A stretch of DNA of 64,000 nucleotides from an uncultured Clostridia bacterium (GCA_944354125.1 CALVPT010000001.1:248001-312000), one strand, 5' to 3'; positions 1 through 9,198 are shown, numbered from the stretch's first letter. Program-made: numbers and translations. The notes: a model not told the origin generated them from the letters alone.

Positions 1-359
1 TAGAGACCGTAGACAGCGACAAGATCCCTGCAGACAAGATGGGCATGGACATCGGCGAAAAGACGAGAGCGCTCTATGCCGAGGCTATCCATTCCGCTAA
101 GTCGGTTGTATGGAACGGACCCATGGGCGTATTCGAAAACCCCGTCCTTGCAAAGGGCACGATTGCAGTTGCTCAGGCTCTTGCAGACGTATACGGCAAG
201 TGCACGACCATCATCGGCGGCGGCGACAGCGCGGCAGCCGTTCAGCAGCTCGGCTTCGCTGACAAGATGACCCACATTTCGACGGGCGGCGGCGCATCGC
301 TCGAGCTCTTCGAAGGCAAGACCCTTCCCGGCATTGCTTGCCTCAACGACAAAGTTTAA
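1..359 (+). CDS. pgk: Phosphoglycerate kinase, C-terminal part (cut by window edge)
   Basis: Only the last 118 codons are present, read in frame from base 3. The enzyme transfers phosphate from 1,3-bisphosphoglycerate to ADP in glycolysis, in the cytoplasm. The nucleotide-binding domain is visible: NGPMGVFE, the Gly-rich GGGDSAAA loop and the STGGGASLE motif that closes the family. It is followed by an intrinsic terminator, so pgk ends its own transcript, and by tpiA and gpmI in the same direction, which supports a glycolytic cluster. The upstream part, probably with gap, lies outside the window. Confidence 0.97.
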   Translation, partial: ETVDSDKIPADKMGMDIGEKTRALYAEAIHSAKSVVWNGPMGVFENPVLAKGTIAVAQALADVYGKCTTIIGGGDSAAAVQQLGFADKMTHISTGGGASLELFEGKTLPGIACLNDKV

Positions 360-371
360 TTGATTTTTCTT

Positions 372-403
372 ACGGCGCGGCGCATTGCCGCGCCGTACTT
401 TTT
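372..403 (+). terminator. Intrinsic terminator after pgk
   Basis: Perfect 9-bp GC-rich stem (372-380 with 388-396) with a 7-base loop, followed by ACTTTTT. It separates pgk from tpiA, which has its own promoter just downstream. Confidence 0.85.
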
Positions 404-425
404 GATTTATAGGCATACAAGATAT

Positions 426-454
426 TTGCATTTGAAAATATATTCTGCTATAAT
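426..454 (+). promoter_or_regulatory. Promoter of tpiA-gpmI
   Basis: TATAAT at 449-454 with an extended -10 TGC, and a weaker -35 TTGCAT at 426-431, 17-base spacing. Transcription should start near 461, giving a short leader with AAGGAG at 477-482 before the tpiA ATG. Confidence 0.75.
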
Positions 455-489
455 AACAGGCGAAATAAAAATTTCTAAGGAGTAACAAT

Positions 490-1233
490 ATGAGAACACC
501 TTTTATTGCCGGAAACTGGAAGATGAACATGACGGCTGCAAGCGGCAAACAGCTCATAGAAGAGCTTAAGCCCCTCGTAAAGGACGCAAACTGCAAGGTT
601 GCACTCTGCGTGCCCGCAATACTCATCCCTGCAATGACCGAAGCTGCAAAGGGCAGCAATATAGAGATTGGCGCCGAGAACGTGCACTGGGCCGAAAAAG
701 GCGCATATACGGGCGAAATTTCCTGCGAAATGCTCAAGGAATACGGCGTTAAGTATGCCATCATAGGCCACAGCGAGAGAAGACAGTACTTCGGCGAGAC
801 CGACGAGGGCGTAAACAAGCGCACGCTTGCCGCTCTTGCAAACGGCATCACCCCCATCGTATGCGTCGGCGAAACTCTTGAAGAGAGAGAAAGCGGCGTG
901 ACCGAAAAGGTGCTCGACCATCAGCTCGAAGTCGGACTCAAGGGCATAGAGGACATCACCGCGGTAGTAATTGCATACGAACCCGTATGGGCAATCGGCA
1001 CGGGCAAGACGGCAACCGACGAGCAGGCCGAAGAGACCATTGCATACATCAGAAAGAAGATAGGCGAACTCTTCTGCCCCAAGTGCGCAGAGAAGGTTAT
1101 CATTCAGTACGGCGGCAGCATGAACGCAAAGAACTGCAAGGGTCTTATGGCTCAGCCCGACATCGACGGCGGACTTATCGGCGGCGCTTCGCTCAAGCTC
1201 GACTTTGCAACCATAGTCAACTACGACAAATAA
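490..1233 (+). CDS. tpiA: Triosephosphate isomerase
   Basis: Interconverts dihydroxyacetone phosphate and glyceraldehyde 3-phosphate. The 247-aa length is normal for this TIM-barrel family. Catalytic residues are visible: Lys11 in GNWKMN, His94 in GHSERR and Glu164 in AYEPVWAIGTG. The phosphate-binding QYGGS loop lies near residue 208. The start is fixed by AAGGAG seven bases upstream. gpmI follows after 10 bases, so the two are co-transcribed from the promoter at 426-454. Confidence 0.98.
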   Translation: MRTPFIAGNWKMNMTAASGKQLIEELKPLVKDANCKVALCVPAILIPAMTEAAKGSNIEIGAENVHWAEKGAYTGEISCEMLKEYGVKYAIIGHSERRQYFGETDEGVNKRTLAALANGITPIVCVGETLEERESGVTEKVLDHQLEVGLKGIEDITAVVIAYEPVWAIGTGKTATDEQAEETIAYIRKKIGELFCPKCAEKVIIQYGGSMNAKNCKGLMAQPDIDGGLIGGASLKLDFATIVNYDK

Positions 1234-1243
1234 GGAAAATATT

Positions 1244-2791
1244 ATGGCAAAGACACCTTACGCAATAATCATCATGGACGGTTACGGCCTCGCTCCCAAG
1301 AGCGCGGGCAACGCAATCGAATTGAACGGCAGCAAGAACGTCAAGGAGCTCATGAAGGAATACCCCTCCGCCACCTTAGGCGCAAGCGGACTTTCCGTCG
1401 GCCTTCCCGACGGTCAGATGGGCAACAGCGAAGTCGGCCACCTCAACATGGGCGCAGGCAGAATAGTCTATCAGGACCTCACCAAGATAACCAAGTCCAT
1501 TCAGGACGGCGATTTCTTCAAAATCCCCGCGCTCGTCAAGGCGATGGAGAACGCAAAGGACAAGGCGCTGCACCTTATCGGCCTCGTTTCGACGGGCGGC
1601 GTTCACTCCCACATAACGCACATCTATGCCCTGCTCGAAATGGCAAAGCAATACGGAGTGAAGAATTGCTACGTTCACTGCTTCATGGACGGCAGAGACG
1701 TCTCCCCCACTTCGGGCGCAGGATTCATAAGAGATCTGCAGGCTGAGATGGACAAGCTCGGCGAGGGCAAGATTGCCTCCGTATGCGGCAGATACTACGC
1801 AATGGACAGGGACAACAACTGGGACAGAATAGAAAAGGCATACGATATGCTGACCATAGGCACGGGCGACGAGTGCACCGACCCTGCCGCAGCCGTTGAA
1901 GAGAGCTACAAAAAGGGCGTGACCGACGAATTCATTACCCCCATCAAGGTATACGAGGACGGCAAGCCCGTAGGCATAGTCGGAAAGGGCGACAGCATAA
2001 TCTGCTTCAACTTCCGTCCCGACAGAGCAAGACAGATTACGAGAGCGCTTTCCCAGAAGGAATTTGTTGTTCCCAAGGGCACGGCTTTCGAGAGAAAGAC
2101 GGGTTTCTTGCAGCCCGTATACGTATGCTTTGCGGTATATGACGCCAGCTTCGAGGGCGTTGAGATTGCATTCCCCAACGAAACGCTTGAAAACACGCTG
2201 GGCGAATACCTTGCAAAGTGCGGCAAAAAGCAGCTCAGAATTGCCGAGACAGAAAAGTATGCGCACGTAACCTTCTTCTTCAACGGCGGCATAGAAAAGC
2301 CCAACGAGAACGAAGTGAGAGACCTTATCCCCTCGCCCAAGGTAGCTACCTATGACCTTAAGCCCGAGATGAGCGCATATCTCGTCACCGACAAGGTGCT
2401 CGAGGAGCTTGACAGCGGCGAATTCGACGTAGTCATTTTAAACTTCGCTAACTGCGACATGGTAGGACATACGGGCGTAATCGAAGCGACTGAAAAGGCC
2501 GTTGCGACGGTTGACGAGTGCGTAAAGAAGGTAACCGACAAGATACTTTCCATGGGCGGCACGGCAATAGTTACCGCCGACCACGGCAACGCAGACAAAC
2601 TCTTATCCGACGACGGCACTCCCTTCACCGCCCACACCACCAACCCCGTACCCGTAATACTCGTCTCCGACAAGTACAAGGGCGCAGAACTGAGAAAGGA
2701 CGGCATACTTGCAGACATCGCTCCCACCCTCCTTCAGGTTATGGGACTTGATATACCCAAGGAAATGACGGGCAAGAGCCTCATAAAGTAA
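1244..2791 (+). CDS. gpmI: 2,3-bisphosphoglycerate-independent phosphoglycerate mutase
   Basis: Converts 3-phosphoglycerate to 2-phosphoglycerate with Mn2+ and a phosphoserine intermediate. At 515 aa it has the usual length of the alkaline phosphatase superfamily iPGM. The first metal-binding motif MDGYG has Asp12, the phosphorylated Ser62 sits in MGNSEVGHLNMG, and the C-terminal metal site is TADHGNAD. It lies 10 bases after tpiA with a weak AAGGAA site, and is followed by a terminator. Enolase is not in the window. Confidence 0.98.
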   Translation: MAKTPYAIIIMDGYGLAPKSAGNAIELNGSKNVKELMKEYPSATLGASGLSVGLPDGQMGNSEVGHLNMGAGRIVYQDLTKITKSIQDGDFFKIPALVKAMENAKDKALHLIGLVSTGGVHSHITHIYALLEMAKQYGVKNCYVHCFMDGRDVSPTSGAGFIRDLQAEMDKLGEGKIASVCGRYYAMDRDNNWDRIEKAYDMLTIGTGDECTDPAAAVEESYKKGVTDEFITPIKVYEDGKPVGIVGKGDSIICFNFRPDRARQITRALSQKEFVVPKGTAFERKTGFLQPVYVCFAVYDASFEGVEIAFPNETLENTLGEYLAKCGKKQLRIAETEKYAHVTFFFNGGIEKPNENEVRDLIPSPKVATYDLKPEMSAYLVTDKVLEELDSGEFDVVILNFANCDMVGHTGVIEATEKAVATVDECVKKVTDKILSMGGTAIVTADHGNADKLLSDDGTPFTAHTTNPVPVILVSDKYKGAELRKDGILADIAPTLLQVMGLDIPKEMTGKSLIK

Positions 2792-2823
2792 ATTAATTTC
2801 ATAAACATGGCATTATGAACTTG

Positions 2824-2855
2824 CCGCCGCGCACTTTGAGTGGGCGGCGGTTTTT
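2824..2855 (+). terminator. Intrinsic terminator after gpmI
   Basis: 12-bp stem with one mismatch (2824-2835 with 2839-2850), followed by TTTTT. It ends the tpiA-gpmI transcript. Confidence 0.85.
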
Positions 2856-2857
2856 GT

Positions 2858-2886
2858 TTGCAAAAATCCAAACTCGGGATTATAAT
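2858..2886 (+). promoter_or_regulatory. Promoter of the DMT permease gene (leaderless arrangement)
   Basis: TTGCAA at 2858-2863, 17-base spacer, TATAAT at 2881-2886. Only seven bases separate the -10 box from the ATG at 2894, so the mRNA probably begins at or next to the start codon. Confidence 0.75.
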
Positions 2887-2893
2887 GATATGT

Positions 2894-3895
2894 ATGATTG
2901 ATAACGGCGAACACAACGACAAAATTTCAGGCGGCGAAACCGCAAACAATAAATTTTCAGCGCAGGCGTTCTTCACCAAACCCATAGTCGTATGCCTGGG
3001 AGCGATATTCTGTTGCATACTCTGGGGCAGCGCGTTTCCATGCGTCAAGATAGGCTATACCCTGTTCAACGTAGACACGACGCACATCCCCTCCGTAATT
3101 TTATTTGCAGGGCTGAGATTTACGCTTGCAGGCGCGCTTGTCATACTGTTCGGATGCATAGCGCAGAAAAAGTTTCTGCTCCCCAAGGCAAAGAACTGGT
3201 GGCGCGTGCTGCTTGTCAGCGTATTTCAGGCAATAGCGCAATACATCTTCTTCTATATCGGCCTTGCCAACGTCACGGGCGTAAAGGGTTCGGTTCTGAA
3301 CGGACTGGGCGTATTCTTCACCATCCTCTTCGCCTGCTTTATCTTCCGCACCGAAAAGTTCAACCTGGTAAAGCTTGCAGGTTGCATCCTCGGCTTTGCA
3401 GGAGTTATAGTCATAAACCTCGGCGGCTCGTTCACCTTCGAATTTACAATGCTCGGCGAAGGTTTTATAATTCTTTCGGGCATTTCTGCGGCGGTTGCGG
3501 CAGGACTCGTAAAGGTCTTTTCGCGCTACGAGGACACTACCGCCCTCTGCGGCTGGCAGTTTCTGATAGGCGGCGCCGTGCTGATTATAGTCGGCGCATC
3601 GTTCGGCGGACACGTTCAGCCCGAAGGGTTCGGAGCGATTGCCGAGCTGTTCTACCTTGCATTCATCTCCTCCTGCGCGTTCACCCTTCAGGGCTATCTG
3701 GTAAAGTACAACCCCGTGAGCAAAGTAGCCGTGTACAAGTCGACAAATCCCCTGTTCGGCGCGGTATTTTCGGCGATTATCCTGGGCGAAAGCGACCAGC
3801 TTTTGAATTACTTCACCCTGCTTGCCATTGTCCTTGTATGTCTGGGCATATTCATCATAAATAAATTCGGTGAAAAAAATAAAAAACAGACATAA
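2894..3895 (+). CDS. EamA/DMT-family permease
   Basis: Predicted inner membrane transporter of the drug/metabolite superfamily, 333 aa, with about ten hydrophobic segments arranged as two EamA repeats (residues about 30-170 and 185-330). WGSAF near residue 42 and LGE near 309 are typical of the family. The substrate cannot be told from sequence. I place the start at the ATG at 2894. An earlier ATG in frame at 2840 lies inside the gpmI terminator and before the promoter, so it is not used. No Shine-Dalgarno is present, and the -10 box is seven bases upstream. Confidence 0.88.
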   Translation: MIDNGEHNDKISGGETANNKFSAQAFFTKPIVVCLGAIFCCILWGSAFPCVKIGYTLFNVDTTHIPSVILFAGLRFTLAGALVILFGCIAQKKFLLPKAKNWWRVLLVSVFQAIAQYIFFYIGLANVTGVKGSVLNGLGVFFTILFACFIFRTEKFNLVKLAGCILGFAGVIVINLGGSFTFEFTMLGEGFIILSGISAAVAAGLVKVFSRYEDTTALCGWQFLIGGAVLIIVGASFGGHVQPEGFGAIAELFYLAFISSCAFTLQGYLVKYNPVSKVAVYKSTNPLFGAVFSAIILGESDQLLNYFTLLAIVLVCLGIFIINKFGEKNKKQT

Positions 3896-3921
3896 ATTTT
3901 TCAAAAGGCGCGCGTTTTTTA

Positions 3922-3950
3922 TTGCCTAAAGGCGCTCTCCGTGTTATAAT
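3922..3950 (+). promoter_or_regulatory. Promoter of secG
   Basis: TTGCCT at 3922-3927, 17-base spacer, TATAAT at 3945-3950 with extended -10 TGT. The secG ribosome site AAAGAGG follows at about 3969. Confidence 0.75.
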
Positions 3951-3984
3951 AGCTGAGTAAAATGTTTAGAAAGAGGCATAATAG

Positions 3985-4278
3985 ATGTTGAATTTACTTG
4001 CAATACAGATGTCCCCTGAAGCATATAACGTATTCGTTATACTCGCGGCTGTCGCAATGGGTCTTATGTTTGTAGCCGCACTGGTCGCAATCATATTGGT
4101 ATTACTTCAGCAGAGCAATTCTGACGGTATTCAGGGAATCACGGGTTCGAGCGAGACCTTCTTCGGCAAGAACAAGGGTCAGTCGATTGAGAGCAAACTC
4201 AAGAAGTGGACATGGATTTCCCTCGGTGTCCTTGCGGTGCTCTCGATTATCTTCTATGTGGTAATGATAATTATCTGA
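3985..4278 (+). CDS. secG: Preprotein translocase subunit SecG
   Basis: Small membrane subunit of the SecYEG protein export channel. The 97-aa product has two hydrophobic segments (about 15-42 and 75-97). The conserved loop LLQQSNSDG followed by a Gly/Phe-rich ETFFGKNKG stretch is the family signature. Its position directly before rnr and smpB is the standard Gram-positive order secG-rnr-smpB. It has its own promoter and is followed by a terminator-like hairpin. Confidence 0.95.
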   Translation: MLNLLAIQMSPEAYNVFVILAAVAMGLMFVAALVAIILVLLQQSNSDGIQGITGSSETFFGKNKGQSIESKLKKWTWISLGVLAVLSIIFYVVMIII

Positions 4279-4298
4279 GTAAAAGAATATTTTTGCGG

Positions 4299-4335
4299 CG
4301 GCGGGTTTTTAAAAATCTTCCGCCGTATTTTTTTG
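4299..4335 (+). terminator. Intrinsic terminator or attenuator between secG and rnr
   Basis: CGGCGG at 4299-4304 pairs with CCGCCG at 4320-4325. A run of T follows (4328-4334). A second small GCCGCC/GGCGGC hairpin follows at once (4337-4349), just before the rnr start. Partial read-through to rnr is likely because no good separate rnr promoter was seen. Confidence 0.7.
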
Positions 4336-4364
4336 GCCGCCTGGCGGCAGAATGTAGAGAATAT

Positions 4365-6437
4365 ATGGAAATTAAACAGAGAATTTTTAAGGCAATAGAA
4401 AGCGGCAAAGCCGCACACATGAATTCGGGCGATATATTTAAACTTTTGAAAGTTACGCCCGACAGAAAGAAACTTGCAAGGCGCGCGCTAGACTCCCTCT
4501 GCGCAGACGGCGACATAGTGAGGAGCAACGACGGCACTTACGCCACACCCGAGCAGCTGGGAGCGTTCAGCGGAACGGTGCTTGCAAACGCCTCCGGCTA
4601 TGCCTTTATCCGTCCCGACGACGGTGACAAGGACTTTTTCGTCCCCAAGCGCAGACTGATGGAGGCGCTGGACAAGGACAGAGTGCTTGCCATACCCGTA
4701 AAGGGCACCGAGGACGAGGCGACGGTAATAAAGATTTTAGAGCACGGCAGGCGCACGATTACGGGAAGATTTGAAAAGGACAGACGCGCGGGCTACGTAC
4801 TTCCCGACGACGACAGGTTTGACAGCGACATCTATATCCCCCTCTCGCTGACGGCAGGCGCAAAGCCGGGCGACAAGGTGCTTGCCGAGCTGACGAGCTT
4901 CCCCAAGGGCAAGATGGTCGGCGGAAAGATTATAGAGATTTTGGGCGAGGACGGCGACTTTGCCGCAGAGGAGCTGTCAATTATCCGCAGCTATGACTTA
5001 AGGCAGGAATTCCCCGAAGAGGTTGAAAGCGCCGCCGAAGCCGTCTCCAAGCAGAAAATTGTGCCCGACGGCAGAAAGGATTTCCGCGACCTCCTTACCA
5101 TCACCATTGACGGCGACGACACCAGGGACATTGACGACGCCGTCTCGCTTGAAAAGGATGGCGACGACTACGTTTTAGGCGTGCACATAGCCGACGTAAG
5201 TCACTACGTTAAACTCAATGACGTCGTCGACAGAGAGGCATATAAGCGCGGCACGAGCGTATATTTCCCCGACAGAGTACTGCCAATGTTGCCCAAAGCG
5301 CTTTCGAACGGGGCTTGCAGCCTGAACGAGGGCGAGGACCGATATGCTATGAGCTGCGTTATGGTATTCGACGCTCAGGGCAGGCGCAAGTCGTACAGGA
5401 TATACGAGAGCATAATAAAAAGCGACAGGCGAATGACCTATAACGAGGTCACATCCATTCTCGACGCCGAGGGAGCAAAGGACAAAGAATACCCCTATAT
5501 CGCGCCGATGCTCAGAGAGATGGCAAAGCTCTGCCTTATCATGGAGTCCAACCGCAGGGCAGCGGGCGAAGTCAGCCTTGACGTAAAAGAGGCGCACATA
5601 TATGTGGACGAAAGCGGCAAAATAGTAATACCCGACTACGAGCGCGCCCTGTCGCACAGAATGATAGAGCAGTTTATGGTATCGGCAAATGAGGCCGTAG
5701 CAGAATTCGCCGAACAGAAAAAGGCGCCCTTTTTGTACCGCATACACGAGCGCCCTTCACCCGAAAAGGCCTCCCTCTTCTTCTCTTTCCTCAAGGATTT
5801 AGGCATAAACGTAAGGCTGAACCCCGAGGAGATAGAGCCCTCCGACTTCCAGCGCATACTCGAGACCTCAGAGGACAAGCCGTATGCCTCGGTAATCAAC
5901 CGCGTAATGCTGCGCTCCATGCAAAAGGCAAGATATTCGGAGGAAAACCTGGGGCACTTCGGACTTGCCTCCCACTGCTATTGCCACTTCACCTCGCCGA
6001 TAAGGCGATATCCCGACCTGTTCGTGCACAGGGTGCTCAAAGAGCTTTTGCGCGGCGACGAAGGCAGGGCGAAAAAACTGTATGCCCCCATCGCGCACGA
6101 GGCAGGCATCGACACGAGCGAAAAGGAACGCATAGCCGACGCCGCCGAGAGGGACGTGGACGACCTTTACAAGGTAATGTACATGAACGACCGCATAGGC
6201 GAAGAATACGACGCGGTAATTTCGGGCGTCATATCCTCGGGCATATTTGCAGAACTTGCCAACACCATAGAGGGCATGATACGCTATGACCTTCTGCCCG
6301 ACGACGACTATGAATACATCGAGAACAAGATGACTCTGCGCGGCAGACGGCACTCGTTCAGAATAGGCGACAATATCAAAGTCAAAGTCATAGGCTGCGA
6401 TTTCGGCACGAGGCGTGTACAATTTTCGCTTGTTTGA
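4365..6437 (+). CDS. rnr: Ribonuclease R
   Basis: Processive 3'-5' exoribonuclease of the RNB family that degrades structured RNA and works with SmpB-tmRNA quality control. The 690-aa product has an N-terminal winged-helix region (about 1-70), cold-shock/OB domains (about 70-230), an RNB catalytic domain with the acidic cluster GDDTRDIDDA near residue 250, the HFTSPIRRYPDL motif near residue 545, and a C-terminal S1 domain (about 610-690). The frame is open upstream to 4206, but that extension overlaps secG and the terminator. The ATG at 4365 starts a normal RNase R. Its ribosome site is weak (TAGAGA). Confidence 0.96.
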   Translation: MEIKQRIFKAIESGKAAHMNSGDIFKLLKVTPDRKKLARRALDSLCADGDIVRSNDGTYATPEQLGAFSGTVLANASGYAFIRPDDGDKDFFVPKRRLMEALDKDRVLAIPVKGTEDEATVIKILEHGRRTITGRFEKDRRAGYVLPDDDRFDSDIYIPLSLTAGAKPGDKVLAELTSFPKGKMVGGKIIEILGEDGDFAAEELSIIRSYDLRQEFPEEVESAAEAVSKQKIVPDGRKDFRDLLTITIDGDDTRDIDDAVSLEKDGDDYVLGVHIADVSHYVKLNDVVDREAYKRGTSVYFPDRVLPMLPKALSNGACSLNEGEDRYAMSCVMVFDAQGRRKSYRIYESIIKSDRRMTYNEVTSILDAEGAKDKEYPYIAPMLREMAKLCLIMESNRRAAGEVSLDVKEAHIYVDESGKIVIPDYERALSHRMIEQFMVSANEAVAEFAEQKKAPFLYRIHERPSPEKASLFFSFLKDLGINVRLNPEEIEPSDFQRILETSEDKPYASVINRVMLRSMQKARYSEENLGHFGLASHCYCHFTSPIRRYPDLFVHRVLKELLRGDEGRAKKLYAPIAHEAGIDTSEKERIADAAERDVDDLYKVMYMNDRIGEEYDAVISGVISSGIFAELANTIEGMIRYDLLPDDDYEYIENKMTLRGRRHSFRIGDNIKVKVIGCDFGTRRVQFSLV

Positions 6438-6457
6438 CTTTACTTTACAGACAATAG

Positions 6458-6466
6458 TGATATAAT
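6458..6466 (+). promoter_or_regulatory. Extended -10 promoter of smpB (leaderless arrangement)
   Basis: TGATATAAT at 6458-6466. The nearest -35-like TTGACT at 6434-6439 is too far away (21 bases), so the extended -10 must do the work. Seven bases separate it from the smpB ATG. Confidence 0.6.
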
Positions 6467-6473
6467 AATTAGT

Positions 6474-6920
6474 ATGAAACAGATAGCCTATAACCGCTCT
6501 GCGGGGTACGAATACTTTATAGAGGAAAAATACGAGGCAGGCATAGTTTTAGAGGGCGCCGAGGTCAAATCCTTAAGGGCCGGAAACTGCAATCTGAAGG
6601 ACAGTTTCTGCTTTATCAGAAACGGCGAAGTTACGCTTAAAAACATGCACATAGCCGTATACGACAAGAGCGGCTCGTTCAACAGCAAGGACTCCAAGCG
6701 CGACAGAAAACTTTTGCTGCACCGCAGGGAGATAGACAAGATAGTCGGAAAGATAAACGCAAAGGGCATGACGCTCGTGCCCATTTCGCTCTACTTCAAG
6801 GACAACCTCGTCAAAGTAGAGGTCGCGCTCTGCCGAGGCAAACAGAGTTTCGACAAAAAACAGAGCATAAAAAAGCGCGATGCCGAACGCGACATAGCAA
6901 GACAGCTTTCGCATCTTTGA
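6474..6920 (+). CDS. smpB: SsrA (tmRNA)-binding protein SmpB
   Basis: Binds tmRNA and delivers it to stalled ribosomes for trans-translation. The 148-aa product aligns along the whole family: N-terminal YFIEEKYEAGIVL, then GAEVKSLRAGNCNLKDSF, and the basic C-terminal tail KKRDAERDIARQL. The N-terminus is the normal one for SmpB, so the ATG at 6474 is firm even though no Shine-Dalgarno precedes it. A TATAAT box ends seven bases upstream, pointing to a leaderless transcript. The tmRNA gene itself is not in this window. Confidence 0.97.
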   Translation: MKQIAYNRSAGYEYFIEEKYEAGIVLEGAEVKSLRAGNCNLKDSFCFIRNGEVTLKNMHIAVYDKSGSFNSKDSKRDRKLLLHRREIDKIVGKINAKGMTLVPISLYFKDNLVKVEVALCRGKQSFDKKQSIKKRDAERDIARQLSHL

Positions 6921-6972
6921 GCGCGCGCGTTACATACGAAAAAACATTCCATTGACGGTTAGGAGATAATAT

Positions 6973-8244
6973 ATGAAAGATTACAAGCTTGACACACTCT
7001 GCGTACAGGCAGGATATTCCCCCAAGACCGGCGAGAGCCGTATCCCTGGCATATGCCAGTCGACCACCTTTTTCTACGGCGACAGCCAGGCAATGGCTGA
7101 CTGCTTCGACTTAAAGAGCGACGGATATTTCTATTCCAGACTTTCCAACCCCACCGTTTCGGCATTCGAAAACAGGGTTGCCGCTCTCGAGGACGGCGTA
7201 TGCGCAATAGGTTGCTCCTCCGGCATGTCCGCGACGACGCTTGCGACCCTTACCGTTGCAGGCGTAGGCGACAACGTGCTCATTTCTCAGGCGTGCTACG
7301 GCGGAACATTCAACCTCTTCGGCACGACCCTGCCCAAAGTAGGCATAGAGTGCCGCTTCTTCAACCCCGACGACAGCGCCGAAAACATCGAAAAACTCAT
7401 TGACGACAGGACAAAGTTCATTCTTGCTGAGACTGTCGCAAACCCCGCCATCGTAATACTTGACTTCGACAAGATTAGCGCAATCGCAAAAAAGCACTCG
7501 CTCCTCTTCATAGTCGACAACACGCTGGCAACCCCCGTTCTCTGCCGTCCCAAGAAGTTCGGCGCGAACATTGTAATTCACTCCTCCTCCAAGTACCTTG
7601 ACGGCCATGCCGCGGCGCTTGGCGGAATGATTGTAGACCTTGGCAACTTCAACTTCAAGGGCAACCCCAGATATGCAAGCTTCAACGTGCCCGACGAGAG
7701 CTATCACGGCCTTGTATACGCCGACCTTCCCGTCGCATTCGGCACAAAGTGCAGGGCTCAGATGATAAGGGACATCGGTGCAATCATGGCGCCCATGAAC
7801 GCCTATATAAGCTACCTCGGGTGCGATACGCTGGCCCTCAGAATGGAGAGACATTCCTCCAACGCAAAGAAGGTTGCAGCATATCTGCATAATCACCCCA
7901 AGATTGAATGGGTAAAACACGCATCCCTTCCCGACAATAAGTATCACGCGCTCGCCGAGAAGTACCTGCCCAACGGTCAGGGCGGCATGATGAGCTTTGG
8001 CATAAAGGGCGACGTAAAGACGTGCGCCAAGTTCATGGAGAGCCTTAAGCTCATAACGCAGGAGACGCACGTTGCGGATGTGAGGAGCAGCGTACTTCAC
8101 CCCGCATCGACGACCCACCGCCAGCTCTCTGCCGAGGACCTTGTAAAGGCAGGCGTGCCCGAAAACCTGGTCCGCCTTTCCGTGGGAATAGAAAACCCCG
8201 ACGACATAATTGCAGACCTTGACCAGGCTCTTGCCAAAATCTGA
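6973..8244 (+). CDS. metY: O-acetylhomoserine sulfhydrylase (PLP-dependent Cys/Met enzyme)
   Basis: Member of the Cys/Met metabolism PLP family, 423 aa. The PLP lysine is Lys207 in HSSSKYLDGH, and the substrate/PLP motif YSRLSNPT lies near residue 56. The N-terminus (LDTLCVQAGY) and length fit the O-acetylhomoserine sulfhydrylase branch, which makes homocysteine from O-acetylhomoserine and sulfide. metA follows 17 bases later and would make that substrate, which strengthens the call. Cystathionine gamma-synthase or methionine gamma-lyase are less likely alternatives. It has a strong AGGAGA site. No riboswitch fits in the 52-base gap upstream. Confidence 0.85.
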   Translation: MKDYKLDTLCVQAGYSPKTGESRIPGICQSTTFFYGDSQAMADCFDLKSDGYFYSRLSNPTVSAFENRVAALEDGVCAIGCSSGMSATTLATLTVAGVGDNVLISQACYGGTFNLFGTTLPKVGIECRFFNPDDSAENIEKLIDDRTKFILAETVANPAIVILDFDKISAIAKKHSLLFIVDNTLATPVLCRPKKFGANIVIHSSSKYLDGHAAALGGMIVDLGNFNFKGNPRYASFNVPDESYHGLVYADLPVAFGTKCRAQMIRDIGAIMAPMNAYISYLGCDTLALRMERHSSNAKKVAAYLHNHPKIEWVKHASLPDNKYHALAEKYLPNGQGGMMSFGIKGDVKTCAKFMESLKLITQETHVADVRSSVLHPASTTHRQLSAEDLVKAGVPENLVRLSVGIENPDDIIADLDQALAKI

Positions 8245-8261
8245 TTTTTTACGGAGACGAT

Positions 8262-9170
8262 ATGCCGATAGTTATTGACAAGGACATACCAGCATACAAA
8301 ATTCTGACGGGCGAAAGGATATTCGTAATGGACAGCGACAGGGCGACTTTGCAGGATATCCGCCCCATAGAGATTGCCATTCTGAACCTGATGCCCACCA
8401 AGGAGACGACGGAAACGCAGTTCATGCGACTGCTTTCCAACTCTCCCCTGCAGGTAAACATCACGCTGATAAGGACGGCAACCTATAACCCCACCCACAC
8501 CGAAGCCGCGCACCTTGAAAGATTTTACAAGAATTTCAGCGACATAAGGGGCCGCCGTTTCGACGGCATGATAATAACGGGCGCACCCGTCGAAAATATG
8601 GAATTCGAGGACGTTGCGTACTGGCGCGAACTTGAGGATATATTCGACTGGACCAGGACAAACGTAACCTCCACCATATTCATCTGCTGGGGCGCACAGG
8701 CGGCTCTGCACTACTTCTACGGCATAAAAAAGCATCCGCTCAAGGAAAAGTGCTTCGGAATTTTTGCACACCAGCGCGTGCGCGACGGCAGCATAGAACC
8801 GCTTATGCGCGGCATCTCCGACGAGTTCCACATGCCTCACTCCAGGCACACGATAATCTATGCCGAGGACATAAAGAACGTGCCCGAACTTAAGATTCTG
8901 GCATATTCCAAGCGCGCAGGCGCAAGCATAATCAAGAGTCTGGACAACAAGCAGGTGTTCGTTACGGGACATATGGAGTACGACAGGGACACGCTCAAAA
9001 ACGAGTACGAGAGAGACAAGGCAAAGGGACTGCCCATAAAGCCGCCCGTAAACTACTTTGCCGACAAGGACATGAAAGAGGTTAAGATGAACTGGTCGTC
9101 GACCTCTAATCTGTTCTACATAAACTGGCTCAATTACTATGTATATCAGGTTACCCCCTACACACTCTGA
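8262..9170 (+). CDS. metA: Homoserine O-acetyltransferase (MetA family)
   Basis: Activates homoserine for methionine synthesis. The 302-aa product has the glutamine amidotransferase-like fold of MetA, with the nucleophile Cys142 in ICWGAQAA and His237 and Glu239 in GHMEYD. Position 111, in the GAPVEN motif, is Glu. In this family Glu at 111 goes with acetyl-CoA use and Gly with succinyl-CoA use (established from MetA work), so I predict acetylation, in keeping with MetY next door. The ribosome site is CGGAGA. A strong terminator follows. Confidence 0.93.
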   Translation: MPIVIDKDIPAYKILTGERIFVMDSDRATLQDIRPIEIAILNLMPTKETTETQFMRLLSNSPLQVNITLIRTATYNPTHTEAAHLERFYKNFSDIRGRRFDGMIITGAPVENMEFEDVAYWRELEDIFDWTRTNVTSTIFICWGAQAALHYFYGIKKHPLKEKCFGIFAHQRVRDGSIEPLMRGISDEFHMPHSRHTIIYAEDIKNVPELKILAYSKRAGASIIKSLDNKQVFVTGHMEYDRDTLKNEYERDKAKGLPIKPPVNYFADKDMKEVKMNWSSTSNLFYINWLNYYVYQVTPYTL

Positions 9171-9198
9171 TCCCTCAATCACAAAAAAACGATAAATA

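Noticed and set aside
2840..2893. Upstream extension of the DMT permease to the ATG at 2840
   Set aside because: This ATG lies in the gpmI terminator stem and before the promoter that should drive the gene.
4206..4364. Upstream extension of RNase R
   Set aside because: It overlaps secG and the terminator, and the extra sequence is unlike any RNase R N-terminus.
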